64,000 nt of DNA. It comes from Stichopus chloronotus. Taxonomy: Eukaryota; Echinodermata; Holothuroidea; Aspidochirotida; Stichopodidae. Made by a program: the position numbers and the translations under genes. Within the stretch, counting starts at the first letter, position 1. Each line of letters opens with the position of its first letter. The stretch is taken from the NCBI GenBank assembly GCA_021234535.1, contig CM037848.1, forward strand, positions 13,559,944-13,623,943, given 5' to 3'. The notes under the pieces were generated by a model. That model saw nothing but the letters and a program-made list of their open reading frames with translations. It was not told where the DNA came from and ran no database searches. Below are positions 1 through 9,782 of the stretch, in pieces.

Positions 1-105
1 TTAATTGGTGTACATTGTTAATGGTTCCGGTGCGACGCGGAGTGGGAGGAAGGAGGTCGGGACTGCAGATTTTGAACAGTGTCTATAGACAGTAATGAGT
101 CTTAC
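1..105. other. intron start downstream of the Ig8 exon
   Basis: The minus-strand donor (GTAAG, 105 down to 101) opens an intron that leaves the window on the left. Nothing else is recognisable in these bases. The gene therefore continues beyond position 1 with a phase-2 junction. Confidence 0.6.
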
Positions 106-457
106 CTTGTCTTTAGTAGGGACCTAAAATCTGTCTGCTCTTCGTCCAACTGCTTGACCACTAATGATGCTGTGCACTTATCGACACCAAACTTATTCTC
201 AATCGTACACTGGTAACTACCGGCATCCGTAGCTAATACTGCCGGTATGTGCAGGGTTCTTGTTAAGCCCTCTGGGCCGGAAGTCTCTAACTTGAATCTC
301 TTCCCGTGGTTGATCAAATGTCCGTCCTTATGCCACGTGACCAAAATAGGGAGGTCTCCAGCCACATGACAATTAAGGCTGACCGAGCAACCTTCATCAG
401 TGCTAACACTTCGCGGCTTCTGGGCAAAGGTAGGTGGCGAGCCCTCCTGAACTGGTT
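106..457 (-). CDS. MYLK: MLCK-like exon: Ig8 plus DFRxxL actin-binding motif
   Basis: This exon encodes one complete I-set Ig domain and a short tail. The acceptor is TTTCGCAG just above 457 (phase 1) and the donor is AAG/GTAAG at 106/105 (phase 2). The Ig starts at SPPTFAQKPRSV, has its first Cys in SLNCHVAG, the core Trp in VTWHKDG and its second Cys in DAGSYQCTIEN. After the last strand (CTASLVV) comes QLDEEQTDFRSLLKT. DFRxxL is the known F-actin-binding motif of smooth-muscle MLCK. In vertebrate MYLK such motifs follow the sixth Ig, which also carries KPRSV and the spacing AGDxxxxVxW. I infer that this is the counterpart of MYLK Ig6 and the start of the actin-binding region. Further DFRxxL motifs and possibly Fn3 and kinase exons would lie to the left, outside the window. 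Confidence 0.88.
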
Positions 458-727
458 CTGCGAAACATAACATAAACATACATACAAATGTTACACGTAC
501 ATGCAGTGGCAAGTAAGTCAATCAACTTTACTGAAGTTGTCTTAGCAACAAGGCTCAGTATCCGGACTTGAAAAGGTTCAGTGACACCACACTGCAAACA
601 TCTGCTAGGGAATCATTTTCACTTCAAACCTATAAATTGGTGTCAAACGGCCTGATATTGACTCTGGATCTGCTTTTAAACTGTTGAAACAATTACGTGG
701 TGAGTCAATTACAAGATCAGTGCTTAC

Positions 728-925
728 CTTTAACTTCTACATTTGCGGAACATTCAGCAGTCCCTGCCTCATTGGTTATTCGGCAGACGTATTTACCGCC
801 ATCATCGGGAAACACTTCCGCGATGACTAAAGAATACCTGTCTCCATCCTCAACGAATTTGAAGTCTTCGTCTTCCTTTATTTGCTCTCCATTGAAAAAC
901 CAGCTCATTTTAGGCTTTGGTTTAC
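728..925 (-). CDS. MYLK: MLCK-like exon: second half of Ig7
   Basis: This exon supplies strands C to G of an I-set Ig: KPKPKMSWFFNG, EDEDFKFVEDGDRYSL, then IAEVFPDDGGKYVCRITNEAG and ECSANVEVK. The donor is AAAG/GTAAG at 728/727 (phase 1). I place the acceptor at TTTGATAG/GT (exon starts at 925), because the split Gly codon then completes the canonical AGKPKP of the Ig C strand. An alternative AG ending at 941 would insert five residues into this loop. The run EDEDFxFxxxGxxxSLxIxEVFPxDxGxYxC closely matches vertebrate MYLK Ig5. This is the only Ig in the window that is split between two exons. Confidence 0.85.
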
Positions 926-1158
926 CTATCAAACTGCAAACTGACGTAGGTTAGAGTGTAACACGTTTTAAAATATTTTGGAGTCACATGTGAAGGATAC
1001 GATTTTCTGAACACTGAGAAGCAACTCATGGTCACTTGCGTCACGTTTTACAGTTGAAAATACTCTGCTTGGATGCAAAAGATTATTAAGAAGAATTACA
1101 ATTTAATGCTTCATCAATATGTATACAGCCTACGTTTTACAAATTCCTTATGTCGTAC

Positions 1159-1287
1159 CTGCAACGCGCACAGCAAGAGACATTGGTGCACCGTCAATTG
1201 CATCCAGATTTTCTTGTAATGGTTGGATGAATTTAGGAGCTTCCGCGGGAACTCGCGGTTCCTTCTTTTCTTCCTTCGGTGGAGGAG
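1159..1287 (-). CDS. MYLK: MLCK-like exon: linker plus first half of Ig7
   Basis: The exon encodes a Pro/Lys/Glu-rich linker (APPPKEEKKEPRVP) followed by strands A and B of Ig7 (APKFIQPLQENL, then APMSLAVRVAG). The acceptor is CATGTGAAG just above 1287 and the donor is TTGCAG/GTACG at 1159/1158; both junctions are phase 1. The position where an I-set domain normally has its first Cys is Val (SLAVRV). Vertebrate MYLK Ig5 also has Val there, which supports orthology of this domain. A charged Pro/Lys linker before this Ig also fits MYLK. The intron to the next exon is only 233 bp. Confidence 0.8.
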
Positions 1288-2122
1288 CTTCACATGACAC
1301 AAAAGAATATCAGTTTCATTTTTTTCATATTTAACCAGATCATCGGGAATAGTAAACCTTCCCGGAGACAACAGTGAAAATGAAATCACTTCTTTCGACT
1401 TCTTTAAAGTGGACGGATATAAGTTTTTACTTCTAACACTTGTTTTGTCGGCAGAAAAGAGTATCACCAACACTATTTGTCAGTTGCAAATTATGAATGT
1501 GCTCATAGCAAGGTAATACATCACGTGATTATGTATTGCAGATTTATCATTTCAAACAACTGGAAAATGTCACTGATAATCTCCTGAAGGATTTAAAAAT
1601 AACACGAGATATCGTTCTGTTGGGTCATACAAGTACCAGTTGTGCGAAAATTTCGGCAATCATGTTACAGTAATTAAATGGGGCACAGATAGCCTAAGGC
1701 GACATTCTCGATCCCTTATTAGGGCGATTCTTGGTGTGGAAGACTTTATGGGATCGTTTAATCATATCTAACAAAAACAATGGCAAGATACGCTAATTTT
1801 CGAGAGAGAGTTTACATGCCTCCAGTTTCTGATTACTATTTTAAGAGTATTAAAACATAAATGGAAGATTGTGGCTATTCGCCCGAATAAATTAAACAAA
1901 TTGTTGGTACGAACCGAGCTAATCAGCGATTGTTAATTGGGTTTCGTTGAGGGATAGGGCTTAGGTTCATAATCCCTCCGTTGCTAATAGCTTTAACTTA
2001 ATGAAAATACAAACAAGCACTTTACGTAGTTTCTCTGAATTATGTCTTGTGTCCTTTCTTTTCCTTTGCATAATAAGCACCGATTCCTCAGAAGCTCCAT
2101 GAACTTAGGATAACAAATTTAC
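1288..2122. other. intron between Ig6 and Ig7 exons
   Basis: An 835-bp AT-rich intron, phase 1. I see no coding signature, repeat or RNA gene in it. Confidence 0.75.
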
Positions 2123-2413
2123 CTGTTACAGTCAGATTTGCGGAAACTTGAATCTCCCCAGCAACATTAGTTGCCTTGGCAACGTACTCCCCTTCGTCAT
2201 CCACTATGACATCAGGCAAGGTCAAAGTTGAAACATCGCCATCTTGGCTCACGACATAAACTTCTCCATCGGATCGTAAAGGCTGGTTTTGATAAAGCCA
2301 TTCTACTACAGGCATTGGTTGACCTTCGACCTTACAGGTGAAAACTACCTTTTCACCATCTTGAACGCAACGATCACACGGTTTTTCCACAAACGTTGGT
2401 GGCACATTTACTT
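2123..2413 (-). CDS. MYLK: MLCK-like exon: Ig6 (one domain, one exon)
   Basis: A 97-codon exon with a complete I-set domain: VPPTFVEKP, the first Cys in KVVFTCKVEGQPMPVVEW, then STLTLPDVIVDDEGEYVAKATNVAGE. The acceptor is CTTTGATAG above 2413 and the donor is AACAG/GTAAAT at 2123/2122, both phase 1, so the exon can be skipped or duplicated without a frameshift. The second conserved Cys is replaced by Ala (EYVAKATN instead of YxCxAxN), so the usual disulphide or Cys pair is absent. By position, before the Pro/Lys linker and the Val-containing Ig7, it corresponds to vertebrate MYLK Ig4. That assignment is inference. Confidence 0.88.
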
Positions 2414-4705
2414 CTATCAAAGAGAAACATGGGTTGTTGATGAGAAAGATTGTTGCAGGAACAACTTCATTAAATTCAAGTTAAAGACAATACCGTCCCA
2501 GCAGAATGAACCAATATTGTAATTCACTGCACATCACTGTTATGTTACAATATGTTAAGGTGTAACATGTACAGAACAGGCACATATTTCAGAGACTGAG
2601 GTAATAATTAATCTATATCGTCGATTTTTTTTCTGTTTTGAGTGGAGTTTTTTGTTTGTTTTTTTTTTTGTGTGTGTTTCTTGTGATTGTTTAATCTTTC
2701 CTATCAGAAAAGCATTAAAAGCAGTAAAGCATTAAATTAAATTTCCCATTTCAATGCACTGTTTACATGCACTGGCTGGATGTTTTCTTCGACCGTTTTG
2801 TTATATACTGAGCGCCCTCATTTATTTTCCTCGCTGCAACTGCAGTGTACAAGCAAGGAGGTTTTACAAAACCTCCTTGGTACCAGCGTTTTCCGTAACT
2901 TCAGTTCAGTGGCCATCTGTATTTCGTTCGGCAGATACAGAGCCTTCTTCTTGTTGAACATTTCTTCCACGGTAAAATACCTGATATGCAATTATTGCTA
3001 TATTTTTCCTCAACAACCACCAAATAGAAAGTTAGAACACAATACGAAGAAATCTAATTATCTTTAAATCCAACCAAAGGGCTGCACCAAAGAAATTACT
3101 TAAATGTGTAAATTAAACAAACACGCGAGGGCCAAAATGGTTCTTTTTGTCCTATCTTCATAGATGTAAGTTATTGTTCGGTATCAGTATAAAGACCTCG
3201 TGTTTCCACAGTGCAGAAATATTCCGTGTTAATGAAAGTTGATAAAAAAGAAACCATGAAAGAACAATAATTGAAACTGGTACAGCTTACCCGAAAGGCT
3301 GGACGGCATACGAACTGTCATAAGAATCGACACTTTTCTTTTCTTAATGACTACGCCGAAGAGGTCAAAACACCTTTCTTGTTTTTGTAGAGGGACTATG
3401 TCAACAATTGAGTCGGTCTTTCAATTTCGAGAACAATAGATCTACCAATGTGATATTAATCGTCTGGTCTTAGTTGTGACCTAAATGAATTGTTCTAGGA
3501 TGATTAGTGGGATTAAGCTTTATCAGTGAAGCAAAGGGATTAGAGTGAGGTTACATACGGTTTGCGCTTTGTTTTCAGAATGGGCGGACAAGTTGATTTA
3601 ATTTACGAGGGATATTTGAGATTTGGGGTATTTCTATGACCAACGCGTGGTGTTAATGCCATGGCTTACTCAATTTTGACCAAATTGACAGTTAGATGAA
3701 ACTAAGCGAAACTAAAATAAACAATAAAATTCAATTGAATTAAAGGCAAATAATTACATTTAGTCACGGAAGATTATCGTTTTATGACGTTGGCAATATG
3801 AGGCACTACTAAAAAGATGATGAGTCATTGAAGCTGCATTTTATAGGCCTAATACATGTCAAATGAAGAACTCAGTCGCTATGGTAACAAAGTATTTTTT
3901 TACAAATTTTTGCACTTGGATCGACAACAGAAACTTCAATAGTAACAAATACCAAATAACCGAACCTAATTCCTCAAAAGTCTGGTATCATTCGAAGTGT
4001 GTTGTCATTTCTTTTACTACCTTGAACCACGTGCCACTGGTTGTCCAAATACGGTCACGGCAACCAAATAATTTGTGATCTAACAATCAATACTTTCCTA
4101 CATCATTAAGTATAGAAAACAGACAATCTTGCACTATTTTTCGATTAGGCGAGAGTTCTACCTGCAAATTATTACTATTATTATTTTTTTGTTTTATCGA
4201 AAAAGCAGGTGTATTAAATTGGCTAATATACCCTACGTGATAGTATTTTTTTATTATCTTTTCTTTCTTACGAGTAGTGCGACAAGCTATCTCTCTGTCA
4301 GCACTCTAACATTGAAACAAACACGTAACATTCCCAGTTACATCAACGATCTCACATGCTCAGCTAATAATTACCGGCCACGGTCATAACATTGTCTCTC
4401 GATACCCACACATGCTCACATCTTCTGTATGATACATAGTGTCAACAACTGCATTACTGTACTGTATTAACCGATCGTGTTTCTGATGGCGTGGATAGCG
4501 TAGTTTGGGAAAGCCTTTCTACATGCATTACGTCACAATTGACTCCAGTACTATAGATCTTGTGACTTTCCACAATGTCGCCCATTTTGTAACTTAAAGA
4601 AGCTAAAGAGCCCTTCCAATGATTATTCATAATGACTATGATTATGTTGATGACTATTCATAGTAACATACCCCAATGATTATTCATAAGTACAAAGTCG
4701 CCTAC
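2414..4705. other. intron between Ig5 and Ig6 exons
   Basis: A 2.3-kb AT-rich intron, phase 1. It contains a 17-bp direct repeat (CCAATGATTATTCATAA) at 4617-4633 and 4674-4690, just inside the upstream donor. No coding signature was seen. Confidence 0.75.
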
Positions 4706-5266
4706 CTTCGACAAACAAATCAGCAGAGGCGGTTACTTCCCCTTCGGTGTTTGTCAACGTGCAAGTGTACAGTCCTTGGTCAGAGGCGGTAACGTTACGA
4801 ATTTTCAACGAGCTCTCTTCGTTGCCTTCGCTCAGCTCAAACCGATCGTCTGTCGATGGTATGACTTGTCCGTCTTTCTTCCAGGAAACGGTTGGTTTAG
4901 GGTCGCCCTGGACCATGCAGAGGAATTTGGCGGTCGATATGTTGTTCGTGGTGACGGATTTAGGTAATTCGACAAATTGTGGAGCCGTCTTTGGTTTGCT
5001 TACTCTGTCACTGACATCGGCTTTTTCTATTGCCGGCTGGTCGAATGGCGCACTTTCAGTTTGTGGTCGAACAGAAACCGTGATCTCAAATTCTGGTGGG
5101 TTATCCTCTTCGGTAGCTTTGGAGGCGGGTATGTCGCCGAAAATGGCAGCAGAGCTAGGAGATACGTGGGAGGATTCGTCCTCTGCGATGAACAGAGGGT
5201 CTTCCACCTTGTCTTCGATGGAGTCTGTGGAGCCATGGTGAGGTGCTCCTTCAGTAGTGACTGGAG
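4706..5266 (-). CDS. MYLK: MLCK-like exon: acidic/Ser linker plus Ig5
   Basis: The exon has 187 codons. The first 100 or so residues form an acidic, Ser/Thr/Pro-rich, low-complexity linker (DSIEDKVEDPLFIAEDESS, SSAAIFGDIPASK, DNPPEFEITVSV). A complete I-set Ig follows: APQFVELPKSV, the first Cys in AKFLCMVQGDPKPTVSWKKDG, LKIRNVTASDQGLYTCTLTNTEG, ASADLFVEG. Both Cys and the core Trp are present. The acceptor is TTTACTACAG above 5266, after a good pyrimidine tract, and the donor is CGAAG/GTAGG at 4706/4705; both are phase 1. The linker resembles the disordered spacers between Ig domains in MLCK and palladin relatives, and I cannot assign a function to it. The intron to the previous exon is only 193 bp. 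Confidence 0.87.
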
Positions 5267-5459
5267 CTGTAGTAAAAAAAAGAAAATCGTGACCTAAAAA
5301 AAAAATCGAACACAATTGTACACACAAAAGAACGGGAGAAGGGGATAAGGTACATAGTTCTCTCATCCCTCACCCAGGTAACCCCTTCCCGTCCCCCTCC
5401 CCTCGGCAACACAGGATAGATAAGAATGTAAGAATGCAATGTTGTTATAGCGCACTTAC

Positions 5460-5776
5460 CCTCGACGAGTACGTCAAATTCAGCTTCAACACTCCCGACT
5501 TCGTTTTTAGCTTTGCAGATGTACTTGCCGACATCTTCATCGGTCGTGTTCATTAACTTCAAGAGGCTCATGCCCTCTTCAGTGTGAATATTGTAATGAT
5601 CGTTGCTCTCGAGTAGGACGCCATCCTTCTCCCACGTGATTTCTGGCTCCGGCTTTCCTCTCACTATGCAACTGAAATGGGCCGGCTTCATGTTCACCGC
5701 AGCTAAAGATTGTGGACGGGCGACAAATTCGGGAACTTTCGTAACCTTAGCGTGGTTCTCCGTGCTCGATGACTGA
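5460..5776 (-). CDS. MYLK: MLCK-like exon: Ig4
   Basis: The exon encodes a short Ser-rich start (QSSSTENHAKVTK) and a complete I-set Ig: VPEFVARPQSL, first Cys in AHFSCIVRGKPEPEITWEKDG, LLKLMNTTDEDVGKYICKAKNEVG, AEFDVLVEG. Both Cys and the Trp are kept. The acceptor is GACCACAG above 5776 in phase 2, which completes the split codon left by the small upstream exon. The donor is GAGG/GTAAG at 5460/5459, phase 1. A second AG four bases further in (CAGTCAG) would not keep frame. The spacing of 168 bp upstream and 193 bp downstream makes 4706-6032 a compact four-part cluster. Confidence 0.87.
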
Positions 5777-5944
5777 CTGTGGTCAAAATTAAAGAAAAGT
5801 GAAAAAAAAAGTGACCAGAGTTTCAAATTGTTATTGGATGCTGTCACGTGTCATTTCAAACTAAGCCTTATATTTGAAAATGAAAATAGAACAGATGTTT
5901 TACTTATAACACCGAAGTAATGACAGCGTATAAAGACTTCATAC

Positions 5945-6032
5945 CTTGTGGGCGGGGTGGTCAATGAGAGTCTCGATGAATATTCAGTGCCGCTCTTTGA
6001 GCTTGATGACGTTGCTGTGGTTTCATTGTTTC
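5945..6032 (-). CDS. MYLK: MLCK-like small exon: Ser/Thr-rich linker
   Basis: An 88-nt exon encoding a Ser/Thr-rich segment (NNETTATSSSSKSGTEYSS, then RLSLTTPPT). It is called from its acceptor (TATCGACAG above 6032, phase 1) and donor (ACAAG/GTATG at 5945/5944, phase 2). The phase-2 end matches the phase-2 acceptor of the Ig4 exon exactly, which is the main reason to accept it. It has no domain of its own and joins the telokin-like Ig3 to Ig4. It is the only asymmetric exon of this cluster, so skipping it would shift the frame. Confidence 0.72.
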
Positions 6033-7899
6033 CTGTCGATAAAATTTGCAAAGCGAATTACGTTTCTTTTGAACTTTCCTTTCCATTAACGGTTTTTCTG
6101 AAGTTCTCTTAAATGAAATACTGTTAAAATAATCATTCTGGGCGACTTTTAACATGCGTGCAGTGGGTGTTGTGTGACAATATAATAAATACATTATCTT
6201 CCAGACATTGGTGACAGGAATACCAGTGATTGGTCCCCATTGCATTTATAACATCTCTTGACTTATACATGTTGCCAAGAACATTGGGCAAAGCGAGCAT
6301 ACTGCTTCATCAGCTCAACCTTGGAATCCGCAAGCTTTGATGTTGTAATTTACATTCGTCGGTAGTTTACGGTCAAGTTGCGTATGAAACATCGGTAAAC
6401 CGTTTGTGTATATATCGCTTTCCTATCGTAATGGTATTATTAACTGTACACGGGTATACGTGACAAAAGTAACCAAAAAATAGAGAGGTTTGCATGATTT
6501 GCAGAAAGCTATCGAGAAAAGACTGACCTCATGTCATATATGAGACGATATTAACGAAACAAAAGTTCATTTCAGATATGATACAATTGTTCATTTTGTT
6601 ATGGAGTCAATCAGAATGATCTATCATCTTAATTTGATTAGTCAGACTTTATTGTTATTTGCCTTTCGACGGAAGTTATAGAACACGTGGATTGCGTGCT
6701 CAAATAATATCTTCTAAGTCAGCATGTTTACGTGTAGGTCTTTGCAGGGTTTATACAGTGTGTGTTGGGCAATGACGACCCCATGTCGGGCGAGCAGGCA
6801 ATGTGGCTAAACCAACAAAACAGATTTAATCAATAGACGACCATTTTACAATCTGTTTTGTTAAGTTTGTATTGAAAGTGGTAACACATTGCGATTTATC
6901 ATGTCCTCGTGTTTTCAACGAAGATGAAAGACTGAAGAATGGTCTGTTAGAACAGATTTTGTTTGTTTTGCCACAGACCTTTGAAGAAACAGTCCACAAA
7001 GAAGTCCTTTTCTTTCATCCCGATGAGTTGCCTGTATGTTCACCCATAAGGCAAATCTAACAGAAATGTATAGCTAACGGTGAGAACTAATAGATTTAAA
7101 TTGGCTTCCTCGTTGTCGAGGTTGGTGGTCTTTCACATGAAGCAAGAAGGAGGAGGGAAAAAAAATCCTCGATCTGTTTCATTTCGGTTTGTCCTGACTA
7201 AAATAGGAGTAAAATGATACGAATAGACCTAACAGACTAGGTAGTCATGTATTGATAATAATTGCGTGTAAATCTGTCGAGTCATAACGGGATATTAATA
7301 AAGTTGTATCGAGAAATCATTTGCACCTTCATAAGACTTCACAGAACCTTGATTACGTTGAAGGTTATGAGTTCCTACGCAGATGTGCAAAGTGAACAGA
7401 GTGCAAAAAGTGAGTAGCTTTTCCGGTAGCACCACAACAGTGCAATCCCCTACAAAAGGTTCGGGGGGGGGGGGGGGGAAGAGAACATTCTGATAAGGGT
7501 CTCACTGAATGTTGCGAACCAAACATGACACGGTATGGAATAGATTGGTGTGCAATGCTTTTGTCGATATGAAAGAAAACTAAGAAATTAATGAAACGTT
7601 TAAATGAATAAAAAAAATATCCCTTCGTCCCTTTCTTTATAAGTGGTTCAATCGATAGAAATATGAACTGGTTCTATACAATCCCATCAGAGAGACTGGG
7701 TTAGTGAACGATTTTTTTTTTTGGCTGTGCGTTGCAATAAATTGTGGAATGAACATAACAAGCAGCATTTTGATCACTTTTCTCATCATTGCTGAAGAAA
7801 TTTACTTAGCACGAAGAATTAACCTATTGTACCTTGGAAACGTAATAGAGCAATTGAATATAGCCTATACAAAACTTGAAGTTTTACTGCACTTCTTAC
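6033..7899. other. intron between Ig3 and linker exons
   Basis: A 1.87-kb phase-1 intron. It contains the longest G run of the window (16 G, 7463-7478). Nothing else was recognised. Confidence 0.75.
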
Positions 7900-8208
7900 C
7901 AAAGATAAGCTCAGCCGAACAGCAGGCCTGCCCTTGTTCATTTTTCGCCAAGCAAGTGTATATGGCGTCATCGTCACTTATGACGTCACAAATAATGAGG
8001 GCGCAACGCCCATCTTCGTGCTGCTCAAATTTATGCCGAGAACTTTCAGAAAGGGATTTCCCCTCGATAAGCCACGTCACTTCCGGTTTGGGCTCACCCG
8101 CAATCTTGCAATCAAACCGTGCCGTCTGTTGGGGTCCAAGAATGTCAACGTCGGAAATCTTTTGTAGGAAAACAGGAGGGCGTCCTTTTTGCACGGTTTT
8201 TGGCTTTT
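7900..8208 (-). CDS. MYLK: MLCK-like exon: Ig3, telokin-like domain
   Basis: A 103-codon exon with one I-set Ig: RPPVFLQKISDVDI, TARFDCKIAGEPKPEVTW, GRCALIICDVISDDDAIYTC, LAKNEQGQACCSAELI. The acceptor is TCTAACAG above 8208 and the donor is TTTG/GTAAG at 7900/7899, both phase 1. Against the C-terminal Ig of vertebrate MYLK (telokin/KRP) it aligns without gaps from ARFDCKI to AELI. It shares ARFDCKI, PEV.W, EDG.C.LII.DV..DDDA.YTC and AELI. It is the Ig in the window most like telokin. In vertebrates that domain ends the protein, whereas here a phase-compatible exon follows. If the donor is not used, translation stops twelve codons later (stop at 7865-7867). In vertebrate MLCK the telokin domain helps to bind and stabilise myosin II; a similar role here is inference. 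Confidence 0.9.
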
Positions 8209-8722
8209 CTGTTAGAACGAGGATAAATATATTAGATACATAACATTCGGACAAGCTTTTTGAATCATATCTGTACATCAATATACGAGCATCATGATAC
8301 ACACATATACATGCAACACAACAAAATCCCCCGTCCTCCCCCTGCTCACCCCTCCCCATCCCATAAAATGCTCTTAACGCGCAATCAGTTTAATGGTTCT
8401 CGATATTTTGCATTTCAGGTCTTTCAACCCTTAAGAATCATAACATGGAAACCATGCCAAGAAAAAAAATAAAGGCCACGTATAGCAACAACGCGTGAAA
8501 TGTTGGCATGTATTCCAGCTATGACATTTCTTTGGCAATTACGGTTTCCGCAATGGAGATTGCGGAGACAGTAAACCGTTTCAAGAAAACAGTTTTTTGT
8601 ATTACTTGCCTCACAAGAAGCAACAAACACAAGAAAAGACGAACACCTCGTCACCATTTGGAAGATTATCAATTTGTAAATAGCAAAGGGATAAAGAGAA
8701 CAAAGGGAGAGGATTGGATGAT

Positions 8723-8759
8723 TGTGTGTGTGTGTGTGTGTGAGTGTATGTGTATGTGT
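8723..8759. repeat. (TG)n microsatellite
   Basis: A near-perfect TG dinucleotide run that degrades into GTGTATGTGTATG at its right end. Intronic. Confidence 0.9.
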
Positions 8760-9330
8760 TTTTAAGCCAAGTGTGATAATGACGACTTAGTCATCAGGAC
8801 ATCACTGGATCTTTTGCAAATGTTTTCTTTTTTTCCCAAAATCACCGAAAGAACTCTTTTTTTTTGGTTCAAAGTATGTTTGAGCCAATGTTGACATAGA
8901 CACCTCTGGCGTCTGACTCATAGCTATTACGTACCCCACGATTCGTTCAAACATCGAATTGAATTCATAGACGGCTCTGTCACCTCTTCAAACTCATCTG
9001 ACGTATTTACTCGAATAGTTTTTAAGTTTACTTCGAGAGATTTCTACTTTTCGAGGCAATTGACCTCTCGAACTAACAATGGCAGGGGATCAGCTGGGAT
9101 CTCTATATGGAAACGCTTAAGGGACGTTTACCATTTCAGTGGTTATGTTAATCACTGTCGAAATCGGTTTAAGTGTGGTTTTCGCGTACTTGTGCAACAT
9201 TTGAAGCGTTCTTTGGATACATGCCAAAAAGATATACTCGAACACAAAATATGGTCACCTTTGCGATATCTCCATGTTTCTTTTCCTTGTGCATGGGTTA
9301 CTACCATTTTCACAAAATGTGTGATTTAAA

Positions 9331-9677
9331 TTAAAGCTAGAATATGAGTTGAAAATTTGTCTGTCAAATTCCTCGGAGTATGCAACAAAAATAACATTGT
9401 TTAGCTCTGTTTCTTCACATCCATTCCCAATTGGTATGTCTGTTTTCAAGTAACGGTGATTGACTGCTATGCTTTCTTGGAGAGTATGAAGTTTGTAGGG
9501 CCAACAAAAAATGTCGAGACAATTTTCATATTCATATATCTGGCAGATGAGTGCGAGTTTTCTTTCAGGTTTTGTGACAGGCAGTCTTTACCCCAACTCT
9601 CTCTTTCCTGAAACACTGACGAAAAACAAAGGTAGATGACCACACGATTGCCTGCACAACTCATATTCTAGCTTTAA
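9331..9677. mobile_element. MITE copy 1, 347 bp, TTAA-flanked
   Basis: The ends are a perfect 21-bp inverted repeat at 9331-9351 and 9657-9677. Each begins with TTAA and continues AAGCTAGAATATGAGTTG. No coding capacity was recognised. The TTAA boundary is what piggyBac-type transposases produce, so a non-autonomous piggyBac-like element is the best guess. Related copies lie at 11186-11456 (opposite orientation) and 15025-15225 (internally deleted). Confidence 0.75.
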
Positions 9678-9782
9678 GGGGGATAGTACAACTCATATTC
9701 CAGCTTTAAGGGGGATAGCACAACTCATATTCCAGTTTTAAGGGGGATAGTACAACTCAGATTCTAGCTTTAAGGGGGATAT
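9656..9782. repeat. 32-bp tandem array derived from the MITE end
   Basis: Four consecutive units of 32 bp start at 9656, 9688, 9720 and 9752. Each holds the MITE right terminal repeat (CAACTCATATTCYAGYTTTAA or close) plus GGGGGATAGT. Only the first unit is part of the intact MITE; the other three are duplications of its outer end plus flank. Confidence 0.88.

Noticed and set aside
926..940. Alternative acceptor for the Ig7 second-half exon at 940
   Set aside because: It keeps frame but inserts VCSLI before the conserved GKPKP, breaking normal Ig spacing; the AG ending at 926 gives the canonical sequence.
697..954. Plus-strand open frame opposite the Ig7 exon
   Set aside because: Shadow of the minus-strand Ig exon; it has no domain and no splice support.
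4747..5241. 164-codon plus-strand open frame opposite the Ig5 exon
   Set aside because: It is the complement of a well-supported Ig exon with matching splice sites, and its translation shows no domain.
7704..8243. 179-codon plus-strand open frame over Ig3
   Set aside because: Its second half is the complement of the telokin-like Ig exon and the first half is a hydrophobic AT-rich artefact.
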